From: Candida dubliniensis CD36
Lineage: Eukaryota; Ascomycota; Pichiomycetes; Serinales; Debaryomycetaceae
Length of the DNA: 64,000 nt
Direction of reading: 5' to 3'
Assembly (NCBI RefSeq): GCF_000026945.1
Contig: NC_012862.1
Span: 546,001 to 610,000, forward strand
Shown: positions 55,312 to 64,000 of the stretch, piece by piece
Layout of the letters: the number at the start of each line of letters is the position of its first letter
Position numbering within the stretch: position 1 is the stretch's first letter
Program-made: the position numbers and the translations under genes
The notes under the pieces: generated by a model
Told to the model about the DNA's origin: nothing
The model's input: the letters and a program-made list of their open reading frames with translations, nothing else
Databases searched by the model: none

Positions 55312-58300
55312 ATGTCATCTTTCCAATTACAGAATTCAGAGGTTTTGGCTCGACTTAAACCATTTGGTATACTGTTTGAGAAATCACTTAATGATTTGAT
55401 CAAAGGAATAAGAGCTCATACCAAGGAATCACCAGAAAGTTTAGGTAATTTTCTTGATGTGGCGATTCAAGAATGTCGGAATGAATTAATTACCACTGAT
55501 CTAGAAACTAAAGCTATGGCTATTCTTAAATTAGCATATTTGGAAATGTATGGATTTGATATGTCTTGGTGTAATTTTCAAATTCTTGAAGTTATGTCAT
55601 CAAGTAAATTTCAACAAAAAAGAATTGGATATTTAGCTGCCATTCAATCATTTAAAAATGAACAAGATTTACTTATTTTGGCGACTAATCAATTTAAAAA
55701 AGATCTTAATTCTCATAATCATGTTGATATTGGATTAGCATTGAGTGGGGTTGCGACAATTGTTACTCCAAGTTTGGCTAAAGATATTAATGATGATGTA
55801 TTAATGAAATTGAATCATTCAAAACCATATATTAGAAAAAAAGCCATATTGGCAATGTATAAAATATTCTTACAATATCCAGAAAGTTTAAGATTGAATT
55901 TTAATAGAGTTATTGAAAAATTAGATGATCCAGAAATAGCTGTAGTTAGTGCTACGGTGAATGTTATTTGTGAAATTTCCAAGAAAAACCCCAATATTTT
56001 CATTAATTATTTACCTAAGTTTTTTGCAATTTTAGAAGATACAAAAAATAATTGGTTAATCATTAGGATTTTAAAATTATTTCAAAGTTTATCAATAGTG
56101 GAACCAAGAATGAAAAAGAAAATACTTCCGACTATAGTTGATTTAATGTTACGAACTCAAGCATCATCATTGATATATGAATGTATCAATTGTATTGTAA
56201 GTGGACAAATGCTTTCTCCTGATTCTTCTAAAGATAAAGAAACAGCAAAACTTTGCATTGATCAATTGAGACTTTTTTTTTCGAAAAATGATTCAAACTT
56301 GAAATTTGTTGGATTAATAGCATTATTTAATACTTTAAAGATTTTCCCCTTTTTGATGAATGAAATGGAAAATATATCAGGGTTTGTTTTGGATTGTTTA
56401 TATGATCGAGATTTGATTATTAAACGTAAGGCATTAGAAATTTCTAATTATCTTGTAAATGAAGATAATATAACTGAAGTGGTCAAGATCATGTTGATGC
56501 AATTAGTACCTGATAATAATATTATTGATGATAATTTAAAATTAGAGGTTACTTTGAAAATTCTTCAAGTGGCATCACAAAATAATTATGCCAATATCCC
56601 CAATTTTAGATGGTATGTGGCTGTTTTGAAAGATGTTATCAATTTAACTTTATTACCCGTGGAAGGAGTTACCAATTCAGGATTGATAGCAACTCATATT
56701 GCTAATGAAATCTCATCCAAGATTGGCAAAGAATTTAAAAACTTGGCAACAAAAGTTCCTTCAATTAGATCATACTTGTTACAAAATGTGATTTTAGGAT
56801 TGGTTCAAGATGTAAGATTATTGGAATCTTCTGGATTGATATTAAGAGATTTATATTGGATTTTGGGTGAATATATTAGTGAATTGAAAGTAACCGATAA
56901 TGACGACGACGATGATGATGATGATAGTGATAGTGACAGTGATAATGAAAATGCACAAATGATGGTTTTGGATATAGATAAAAAAATTGAAATCTTTAAC
57001 ACATTAATCAATCATGAAATAGATAAAAAATTAGGATTAACTACTAATGTTCATTTCCCAGTATCAGCAAAACTAATTAATTTACATTTTACATCGGTGG
57101 TTACAGTATTGATACAAGCATTAGTGAAATTGTATAATGGAATTGCTACTGATTATATTAATAATTTTGCCACTACCAATGGTCAACTTCCTTCAATAAA
57201 ATTTAACGAATTATGCTACCACTTGTATCGTTTAATAGGATTTTTGAGTAATTGGGAGAATCATCCAAATTATGAGGTTCAAGAGAGAGCATTATCCTGG
57301 TTAGAATTTTTGAAGTTGATTTTAGAAGCAATGACTGATAATAATGTTGTTGATATTGAAAAACTTGCAGAAGCTGATTTAAAAATGTATAAGGATTTGC
57401 CTATTGCTCGAGTGGAGGGTCCTGAATCTGAATCTGAATCTGATTCCGATTCAGAAGATGAAGATGAAGAGGATGACGAGGAAGAAGAAGAAGAAGAGGA
57501 TGATAGTGATGACGATCTTGATAGTGACGATGACGAGTACGAGAATTTAGTCTCTTCCGACGAAGAGAGTAACTCAAAACCTTCAGAATTGATCTCTTCA
57601 ATACAACAAGAAGAATACAATCCTTTTGCTGAGAGTTTGGAACTGGAATCAAAAGACCCTAGTGAAAGCAATGAAGTAGAGGTTGATACCCAACAACAAC
57701 AACAACAACAAGACAATAATGGATTAAAGCAGTTACCAATGTTACTTACTCATGTTTTACCCTCATTTTTTACAGCATATACACTTAATCCTGTTGCTAA
57801 GAATGCTCAGCGTAATGTAGGTGTTCCAGAAGATTTAAATTTAAATACTCAAATCAATTCACCAGAATTCAAGTTGGAACAGTTTGAAGATGACAGTTCT
57901 GATAGCTATGATTTATATTTATCTGAAGTTGATGATATGGAACCATTAATTCATTTATCAAGTAGTGATGAACCACAAGAAAAGAGAAAAGAAAGATTAG
58001 AAAGATTAAAAGATGATCCCTATTATCTTGAAGATGTGGTTAAAACAACGAAAAAGAAATCCAAGAATAAAAAAATAAGATCTGAAAGTATTTCACCAGA
58101 AATTGAAAGTGAAAATGCATCAATTTCCAACACTATTGGATCAGAAACCGATACAGATATAAACAAAAAACAAAAAGAGAAGAAGAACAAGAATAAGAAA
58201 AAGAAGATGAATAAATTGAAAAAGGAAAAAGTTCTTATTTTGGATGAAGAAACTATTGTTGGAGAATCAGATATTAATCCAATTGAATCAACTAATAAAG

Positions 58301-58605
58301 AAAAGAAAAAACCAATTAAAAAAAATACATTTAAAATTGATTCCTCCAATTTAGATAATTTTGATTTGGTATCAAATGATTCTGAAATACAAATTCATAA
58401 TGATAAAGAGTATGAAATTGATTTAGAAGCACTTCGTGAAAAATTGAAACAAACCAATGTTGAACCTAAGGAGAAAGCGAAGAAGAAGAAAAAAAAGACA
58501 AAAAAAGTCCCAGAAGAAGAAGGGAAGTCAATTACAGAATCTAATGGTGGTGAACTGGTAAAACCAAAGAAAGTGAAAAAGAAAAAAGCGGTTATATTAG
58601 AATAA
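55312..58605 (+). CDS. APL5: AP-3 adaptor complex delta subunit
   Basis: 1097 residues. Residues 1 to ~600 are the adaptin trunk with the typical start SFQLQNSEVLARLKPFGILFEKSLNDLIKGIR-like region (one helix after another) and KRIGYLAAIQSF near residue 103. The C-terminal part is highly charged (Asp/Glu/Ser blocks near 540 and 700-740, then Lys-rich 870-1097), as in the fungal AP-3 delta hinge/ear. AP-3 carries cargo such as alkaline phosphatase directly from the Golgi to the vacuole. Yeast Apl5 is 932 residues, so the extra length is in the low-complexity tail. Confidence 0.92.
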   Translation: MSSFQLQNSEVLARLKPFGILFEKSLNDLIKGIRAHTKESPESLGNFLDVAIQECRNELITTDLETKAMAILKLAYLEMYGFDMSWCNFQILEVMSSSKFQQKRIGYLAAIQSFKNEQDLLILATNQFKKDLNSHNHVDIGLALSGVATIVTPSLAKDINDDVLMKLNHSKPYIRKKAILAMYKIFLQYPESLRLNFNRVIEKLDDPEIAVVSATVNVICEISKKNPNIFINYLPKFFAILEDTKNNWLIIRILKLFQSLSIVEPRMKKKILPTIVDLMLRTQASSLIYECINCIVSGQMLSPDSSKDKETAKLCIDQLRLFFSKNDSNLKFVGLIALFNTLKIFPFLMNEMENISGFVLDCLYDRDLIIKRKALEISNYLVNEDNITEVVKIMLMQLVPDNNIIDDNLKLEVTLKILQVASQNNYANIPNFRWYVAVLKDVINLTLLPVEGVTNSGLIATHIANEISSKIGKEFKNLATKVPSIRSYLLQNVILGLVQDVRLLESSGLILRDLYWILGEYISELKVTDNDDDDDDDDSDSDSDNENAQMMVLDIDKKIEIFNTLINHEIDKKLGLTTNVHFPVSAKLINLHFTSVVTVLIQALVKLYNGIATDYINNFATTNGQLPSIKFNELCYHLYRLIGFLSNWENHPNYEVQERALSWLEFLKLILEAMTDNNVVDIEKLAEADLKMYKDLPIARVEGPESESESDSDSEDEDEEDDEEEEEEEDDSDDDLDSDDDEYENLVSSDEESNSKPSELISSIQQEEYNPFAESLELESKDPSESNEVEVDTQQQQQQQDNNGLKQLPMLLTHVLPSFFTAYTLNPVAKNAQRNVGVPEDLNLNTQINSPEFKLEQFEDDSSDSYDLYLSEVDDMEPLIHLSSSDEPQEKRKERLERLKDDPYYLEDVVKTTKKKSKNKKIRSESISPEIESENASISNTIGSETDTDINKKQKEKKNKNKKKKMNKLKKEKVLILDEETIVGESDINPIESTNKEKKKPIKKNTFKIDSSNLDNFDLVSNDSEIQIHNDKEYEIDLEALREKLKQTNVEPKEKAKKKKKKTKKVPEEEGKSITESNGGELVKPKKVKKKKAVILE

Positions 58606-58837
58606 AATTTGATCTACTAACCAGGTATCCAAAAATAAAAATAAAAAAAAAAAATAAAAACTATGCAATAGGTGTGTATATTATTAAGGCAAAATATAAG
58701 ATAAGATAATATAATATATAATTCTACAAGTATATATAAAAAAAAAATTGGCCAGTACAATACAAGAAAAAAAGCAACCATAATATAGCATCAAGTATTA
58801 ATGGAAAATTGTCATGTTGGTATTGATTTTTGGTTTA

Positions 58838-59719
58838 TTAATCAGAAACAGCTGTAGCTTTTAATGGAGTTTGTTCATTAATTATTTCCACATCAGTTTC
58901 TGAAGTATCTTCAGATTCAGAAGGATAAAAATCTTCTCTTGGTTTAGATCCCGGTATTTTTGAGTTGCCTAATTTTTTCAAAGTTTTAATCATATCATCT
59001 CTAATATTATTACAAGCATTAGTGACATCTTCATGAGTTTCCCAATTTGAAGTTGAAACTGGAGGTAATACTTCAATATTGATTTCTCCAGTATTAAATA
59101 TTTTACGTTTTGAATTGAAAATTGTCGAAGTATTTGAAACAACAACAGGGATAATTGGAATACCTGCTTGTTTAGCTAAATGGAAAGCACCTTTTTTAAA
59201 TGGTAACATATTTAAATCTTCTGTAGCTGATCTAGTTCCTTCAGGGAAAATAAATAAAGCTTTACCTTGATTTTTCAAACTAGTTAAAGCTCCATCTAAA
59301 ACTTTTTTAGCAGAAGCACTTTTCGATCTATCCAAGAAAAAAGTCCCTGATAAAGCCATAAACCAACCTAAAAATGGAACATATTTTAAAGATTTTTTAC
59401 TAGTAACAGTATAACCTGGTTGGAAAATTTTCCCTAAAACATAAATATCTAATGCTGATTGATGATTAGCAATAACTATAGCAGGAAGATTATGTAAATA
59501 TTTTTCATTTTTAATATTAATTCTTAATCCCAAAAATAAGCTACAAAGATAATAACAAGCTTTAGCAACTGCAAATTGAGCATATTCAGCTTTATTGACA
59601 ATTCTTAATAAAATAGATGCTAATACACCATATATGGCACATCCAGCAATAAGAGTACCATAAAGTCCTGATTTAAGATAAAACTTGAGTTTACTAAAGA
59701 ATGATGAAACGGTTGACAT
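58838..59719 (-). CDS. SLC1: 1-acyl-sn-glycerol-3-phosphate acyltransferase
   Basis: 293 residues. It makes phosphatidic acid from lysophosphatidic acid. The N terminus has two hydrophobic helices (about 17-40 and 47-66). The catalytic motif NHQSALD (NHx4D) is at residues 85-91, the second acyltransferase block includes GTFFLDRS (about 125-132) and the third FPEGTRS is at 158-164, followed by the PVVVSN block. Yeast Slc1 is 303 residues and lies in the ER and lipid droplets. Confidence 0.95.
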   Translation of the reverse strand: MSTVSSFFSKLKFYLKSGLYGTLIAGCAIYGVLASILLRIVNKAEYAQFAVAKACYYLCSLFLGLRINIKNEKYLHNLPAIVIANHQSALDIYVLGKIFQPGYTVTSKKSLKYVPFLGWFMALSGTFFLDRSKSASAKKVLDGALTSLKNQGKALFIFPEGTRSATEDLNMLPFKKGAFHLAKQAGIPIIPVVVSNTSTIFNSKRKIFNTGEINIEVLPPVSTSNWETHEDVTNACNNIRDDMIKTLKKLGNSKIPGSKPREDFYPSESEDTSETDVEIINEQTPLKATAVSD

Positions 59720-60595
59720 AATTGTTGAAATTTAGGAAAATGGTAGTATAAAGGAGGAAATGTCAAATATCTTTAATTAATTAAGTGTTGTGGGGTTTCT
59801 ATATATATATATATATATGATGATGATGAAAGTGGGAAGTAAGTTGTTGAAAACTGTTTTAGTACATCTAGATAGATAGATAGATAGATAGGTAAGTGTG
59901 TGTGTTGTGTGATATGTATTTTTATTATTTAATTGAAATTTTTTTTTTTTTCAAGTGGTGGTGTTATTTGGATTAAATTTTATTATCTTGGGAAAAAAGA
60001 AATTGAAAGATTCTTTTAAATTAAAATTTTTGTTGTTTGTTGTTTGTTGTTGGAAGATTTCTTTCCCACCCAAATTAATTAATTTGGTATTTATTCTTTT
60101 TTTTTTGGTGCGGTATCGTTCTACCATTGCTACCAGACCAGCTTAATTCTCCCACCCTCAAAAAGTGGGACCAAACAACATTTCCACCCCGTGTGAAGTT
60201 ATCAGGAATACCCAACAAAATTAATTAAGCTTTCTTGTTTAAGTAGATCTTTCAGATCTGTTTAGAAATGCACACAAATACACAAACACATACGTAACCA
60301 CATCCCTTTCTTCAACATTGTCACTTTATATTTAAGATTTTATTTGGTGGTGTGAATCGTAACTATCAATCAAAGGTAAAAGAAAGCCAACAAAATAATA
60401 TAATATTCCATTCCCTCCACCCCCTTTATTTCTACTTTAGGATATATTCTGATTTATTCTTATCCACAACATTAACTATAGCACCTACACGTTTATAAAC
60501 ACAACTTGACTTTGATAGATTATTTTATTTTATTTAATTTAATTTCTCTACTAAATCTAACTAAATCACCCAATTTTTCTTCCACACCAATTCAT
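59720..60595. other. Intergenic region between GLX3 and SLC1
   Basis: It contains (TA)n at 59800-59818, (GATA)n at 59872-59891, (GT)n nearby, a T-run at 59940-59951, and the SLC1 promoter. Short open frames here are not convincing. No gene is seen. Confidence 0.55.
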
Positions 60596-61306
60596 TTATT
60601 TACTTTCAAAAGCAGTAATTGTATCTTCAGCAGTTTTAACAGCAGATTGTGGATTAACACCAGTAACAATTTTACCATCAGTAACGGTGAAATTAGCCCA
60701 TGGACCTTCTGGTTCAATATAAGTGGCACCTTCCTTTTCAGCAACTTGTTTAATGGTCAACAAATTATCTTTCTTCATAAGATCGGTAACTCCCAAAATA
60801 TCTTCACCAACATCAGTGAATCCAGTGATTTTTTTACCTTTAATTAATGGTTCACCAGTTTTTGGATCATTCAAATTTTCGAAAATAGCAGGACCATGAC
60901 AAACAGCAGAGACAACACCACCTTTATCATAAACAGTAGTGGCAATTTTTTGTAAATCTTTAGCCTTTGGATAATCAAATAAAGTACCATGACCAGCACT
61001 ACCGAAAAAGATATCATAATCATTTGGATTAACATCAGAAGCTTTTTTCAAATTTTTCAAAGCAATATTGAAATCAGAATTGACATTATCAAAAATTTCT
61101 TTATCTTCACCATTTAAAAAATCAGCAACAACACTATGATCATCCCATCCATAAGTACCAGTTTCAGATGCAAATTGGATTTCATACCCTTTTTTTCTGA
61201 AAACTTCGAAAGGATGTAAAGCCTCAACAACGAAAACACCAGTTTTTTTACCGTCACTGTAAAAAGGTTCGTTGTAAGAAGTAAGAGCAAGTAAAACTTT
61301 GACCAT
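60596..61306 (-). CDS. GLX3: Glutathione-independent glyoxalase III (DJ-1/Hsp31 family)
   Basis: 236 residues. The catalytic residues known for this family are present at the expected positions: Cys136 and His137 in VSAVCHGPAIF and Glu168 in FTDVGED, with the nucleophile-elbow Glu28 in VFVVEALHPF. It converts methylglyoxal to lactate without glutathione. The length and start (MVKVLLALTSYNEPFYSDGKK) match the Candida enzyme as I recall it. Confidence 0.95.
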   Translation of the reverse strand: MVKVLLALTSYNEPFYSDGKKTGVFVVEALHPFEVFRKKGYEIQFASETGTYGWDDHSVVADFLNGEDKEIFDNVNSDFNIALKNLKKASDVNPNDYDIFFGSAGHGTLFDYPKAKDLQKIATTVYDKGGVVSAVCHGPAIFENLNDPKTGEPLIKGKKITGFTDVGEDILGVTDLMKKDNLLTIKQVAEKEGATYIEPEGPWANFTVTDGKIVTGVNPQSAVKTAEDTITAFESK

Positions 61307-63116
61307 TTTCAGTAGATATTTGCAATTGCTGAAAAATAGAGGAAAAGTATCACTTGGGATATTGTTTTGCTTTTATAGTAAAAGAAAACAAGAAAACGAT
61401 GAAACAAAGGGGGGAGCTAAATCTAGATTGCTGTGGAATAATTATTTCAAGTCGGCAATTATTGTAGTCTACCAATATAATAACAAATGTGTATGGAATG
61501 CTCTAGAAGAATCAAGCTGAAGTGAAAAAAATAGAAAAAAAAAAAAAAAGACCTACACTCTTCATCCTTACTCCATTGGGAAATCTCCGCTTCTCACAAT
61601 ATCCCTGAATTTTGTCCAATTCTTTGTATCGATTACGTTATATTCTCGGTGAAACTAGAGTTATTCCGGAATTTATAATCAAGTTCTTACACAAAATAAT
61701 ACATACATACATACATACATACATAGTAGATTTCTGATGATGCCTTAGGAATGAATACAATAGTGATTTCATTTCTAACGGTATTGTCTTTTCCGAAAAC
61801 ACAAAAAATTCAAAATTTCAATGTGGAGAAAGGTAAAATTTTGTACCATTTTAATTAGTAAGCTGATGTTTCCTGAAACCATCAAGAATATTTACAAAAC
61901 AACCCTTAGAATTCAACATAGTTCTCCCCCTCCCCCCCCTCCCTTTCTTGAGAGTAGTCAAAGATAACCAATTATCTGAAGTTGTGCCGAGTCTTATCAA
62001 CCTATGAAACTTCTGATGTCTGATCTATCATTCAGAAATAAAACCAAAACAGGTCAAAAAAAAAAAAAAAAAAAACCTTTGCCAAAGATAGACAGTTATT
62101 TGCTTGTATATACAATTGAATGACTGGTAAATGAAAACCTCACTCATTGTTTCAATTGAAATCTGGTAATAAACCAAAGCAAAATTTAATATCAACACCT
62201 TCTTGATGACTAGCACTGCGGCCGATCAATCTTGTTCACATTGAAAATTAATCTAGTTATGATGATTAATAATATCACCAAATAAATTCTTTGAAATGAT
62301 TATCAAGTATAGATTTGGATATTAAGACTAGACAATTGTTGGTGCATTAATACAAACCTTTGAAAGTGGTCAGGTCCAGTTTCAAAAAACATCTCTGAAA
62401 AGGTATATTAGTTGAATATTGATCGATTTTTTTTTTTTTTTTTTGCAACACCAATGGTATTAAAAATCCCAATACTTGGTACTTTTGATATCTAATTTAG
62501 AATATTATACATTGCTATTAACTAATATATATATATATATATATTATACAAATTTAGTTTTATGATGATTACATAAAGCATAATATCGAGTACAAACAAA
62601 AACAAAAAAAAACCGAAGGAAGGAAGTAAGGAAAGGAATATGGAATATGGAATATATATATAAACTAATAAAAAAAAAAACATATATGGAATGGTTGAAT
62701 AAATGACAAATTATCTTACCCGATATATATATAAATAAATAAATAAATAGATTTAATTAAAACTATCACCACCATCTAGAAAAATACACTTTAATCATCA
62801 TCATCATCATTGTCATTATTGTCATAAAATCTTTTTTGTTACAACATTTATTGGAAAATGAAAATAAATAAATTGTTTCAATAAATATCTCTTTGACTAA
62901 TTTTTTTGGTTGATTTGAATGTATCTATCTATATTTCGTCTTTCATATAACTTCTCTTTCTTCTATTATCAAATGTTTTTTTTTTTTTTTTTTGGGGGGG
63001 GGGGGGTGGTTAATTATCACCACTTTCAACTTCCAACTTTCAACTTTCAACATCATACTCCCTAGTTCAAATATCAATATTAATTTTATCAATTAGTTAT
63101 TTATTTATTTATTTAT
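61307..63116. other. 1.8-kb region between MPC1 and GLX3
   Basis: No gene, tRNA or element is recognised. It has an A14-type run near 61535-61549, (CATA)n at 61700-61723, a C-tract near 61926-61939, A-runs near 62056-62075, a T-run at 62427-62444, (TA)n near 62526-62545, and a T18-G13 junction at 62976-63006 (listed). The parts near 61560-61930 and 62200-62400 are unique sequence. Confidence 0.5.
62976..63006. repeat. T18-G13 homopolymer junction
   Basis: A run of 18 T (62976-62993) meets a run of 13 G (62994-63006) with nothing between. Such a junction is very error-prone in replication and in sequencing, so its length should not be trusted. Confidence 0.85.
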
Positions 63117-63470
63117 TTATTTTTTTGGGGTATTTTCACCATTAGAACTTGATCCTAAATCTGATTCATAATGATGTTTAACCCATCTAAATCCTTGACC
63201 TAATTGAGCCAATTCATTAACAAAATGACAACCAAATAATAAATAATTTTTAGGAGTAACTGCCATTGAATATCTCATAAATACTAAAGAATAAAGTATT
63301 AATGAACCCGTCATTGGTCCACTAATTAAATCAGGATCTTTTTTTAAATCTAAAATAGCAGCTATAGGAATACCAAAATTAGATACTGGACCCCAAAAAT
63401 GAGTGGTACATACATATTTAAGGGATTGTTTTGAAAATAAAAAATCAGTGAATTTTTTAAATGATGACAT
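63117..63470 (-). CDS. MPC1: Mitochondrial pyruvate carrier subunit 1
   Basis: 117 residues, close to yeast Mpc1 (130). It has the family start near YVCTTHFWGPVSNFGIPIAAI, the DLISGPMTGSLILYS segment and FMRYSMAVTPKNYLLFGCHFVNELAQLGQGFRW-type core (in overlapping blocks), with two to three hydrophobic helices. It forms the inner-membrane pyruvate carrier with Mpc2/Mpc3. Confidence 0.94.
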   Translation of the reverse strand: MSSFKKFTDFLFSKQSLKYVCTTHFWGPVSNFGIPIAAILDLKKDPDLISGPMTGSLILYSLVFMRYSMAVTPKNYLLFGCHFVNELAQLGQGFRWVKHHYESDLGSSSNGENTPKK

Positions 63471-64000
63471 TATGGAGGAAATGATTGGTAAGAAAAAAAA
63501 AATTGAATAAAAAAGTGGGAAGTCGGAAGTTGGAAGTCGGAAGAAGAAAAAGAATAATGATTATATATATATATATATATATAGCAATAAATGAAAATTG
63601 TGTTTTATTTAATTGATTAAGTTTTATTTGATATAAAATTTGATTTTCACTTTTTTTTTTTCTTCTTTCTCAATCTGCCACACACACACACACACACATT
63701 GGTCGGTCTTGACGAGTCCATAATAATTTTTTCTTTCTTCCTTTTGAACTAATTACAAAAAAAAAAAAAAAAAAAAGAAAAAAAGAAAAAGAATTTGTGG
63801 TGGTAGACAACGCCAAAGTTGGTGGTGGTGGTGGCGGCGGCGGCGGCGGCAACATGATGCCAGTTCTTTTTTTTTTTTTTTTTTCACCGCCAAAATGGCT
63901 TTATCGGAAACCCCACTTTTAAAAGTCCCCCCCTCCCCTCTAACCCACAACAACAACTAATAGTAAACAATACTCACAGATAATATTTTACCCAATCTTT
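63471..64000. other. Region upstream of MPC1 to the window end
   Basis: It has (TA)n near 63563-63583, (CA)n near 63680-63699, A-runs at 63758-63776, a (GGT)n(GGC)n tract at 63821-63850, and a T-run near 63868-63885. No gene is supported; open frames on either strand are made of these tracts. Confidence 0.55.
63821..63850. repeat. (GGT)n(GGC)n trinucleotide tract
   Basis: Five GGT units followed by five or six GGC units in an A+T-rich neighbourhood. It would read as poly-Gly, poly-Ala or poly-Pro in different frames, but no gene around it is convincing. Confidence 0.75.

Noticed and set aside
57279..57716. Minus-strand frame opposite the acidic tract of APL5
   Set aside because: It is the mirror of Asp/Glu/Ser codons, giving poly-Ser; it is a shadow of APL5.
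62200..62400. C/D box snoRNA
   Set aside because: TATGATGAT near 62259 and CTGA near 62391 are about 130 bp apart and lack flanking complementarity.

Overview
The window is a piece of nuclear chromosome from a CTG-clade yeast (Saccharomycotina, Candida). It is A+T-rich, with 25 recognisable protein genes on both strands, few and short introns (GTATGT donor, TACTAAC branch point), abundant Asn/Gln/Asp/Ser homopolymer runs in proteins, and dense microsatellites between genes. Gene content and order (MEP1-ILV2; ALR1; APL2-MED7-HRT1-PHA2-RPL9B-CCP1-STH1-PAM17-SAP8; GLX3) match, from memory, chromosome 3 of the Candida albicans / C. dubliniensis lineage. A secreted aspartyl protease of the SAP family and a perfect TTAGGG-type palindrome upstream of a ribosomal protein gene point to the same group. 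I cannot tell the two species apart by eye. Some reading frames contain in-frame CTG, which this clade decodes as serine, so standard-code translations carry a few wrong leucines.

Layout. 1-8.5 kb: ammonium transporter MEP1, acetolactate synthase ILV2 with a Gcn4-type site upstream, and a low-complexity protein of unknown function. 8.5-16.3 kb: ribosome-biogenesis factor KRI1, a type I sulfatase, and the CorA-type magnesium transporter ALR1. 16.3-20 kb: a 3.6-kb non-coding gap full of simple repeats. 20-28 kb: a Wapl-like candidate, a possible mobile-element scar with a 31-bp direct repeat, the short COX7 gene (59 codons), the RING E3 gene PSH1 whose first exon and RING cysteines lie upstream of a 172-nt intron, and an 860-residue probable mitochondrial protein. 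28.9-43.8 kb: APL2, MED7, HRT1 (one intron), PHA2 (a 60-nt intron that also reads through in frame), a GC-rich foldable segment, RPL9B, CCP1, STH1 and PAM17. 44-55 kb: SAP8, an initiator tRNA-Met gene, YSY6, OXR1, a DCG1-like racemase-family gene, DDC1, a jacalin/metzincin-type metalloprotease, and KXD1. 55-64 kb: APL5, SLC1, GLX3, MPC1.

There is no operon structure. Genes are placed individually, with several divergent pairs sharing short promoters: KXD1/APL5 (191 bp, both endosome-to-vacuole trafficking), the DCG1-like gene/DDC1 (206 bp) and MED7/HRT1 (433 bp). Promoter motifs fit the genes next to them. ACGCGT (MluI/MBF box) occurs three times, each within 200 bp of the start of HRT1, DDC1 or the Wapl-like gene. 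Two CACGTG boxes lie upstream of COX7, the TTAGGG palindrome upstream of RPL9B, and a CCAAT inverted repeat between STH1 and CCP1.

No novel multi-gene system is evident; most of the window is conserved yeast housekeeping content. The items most worth a second look are the GC-rich structured segment at 34.47-34.57 kb, the in-frame PHA2 intron, the PSH1 first exon, the 21.85-22.22 kb repeat region, the CCAAT inverted repeat, and the Wapl-like candidate.
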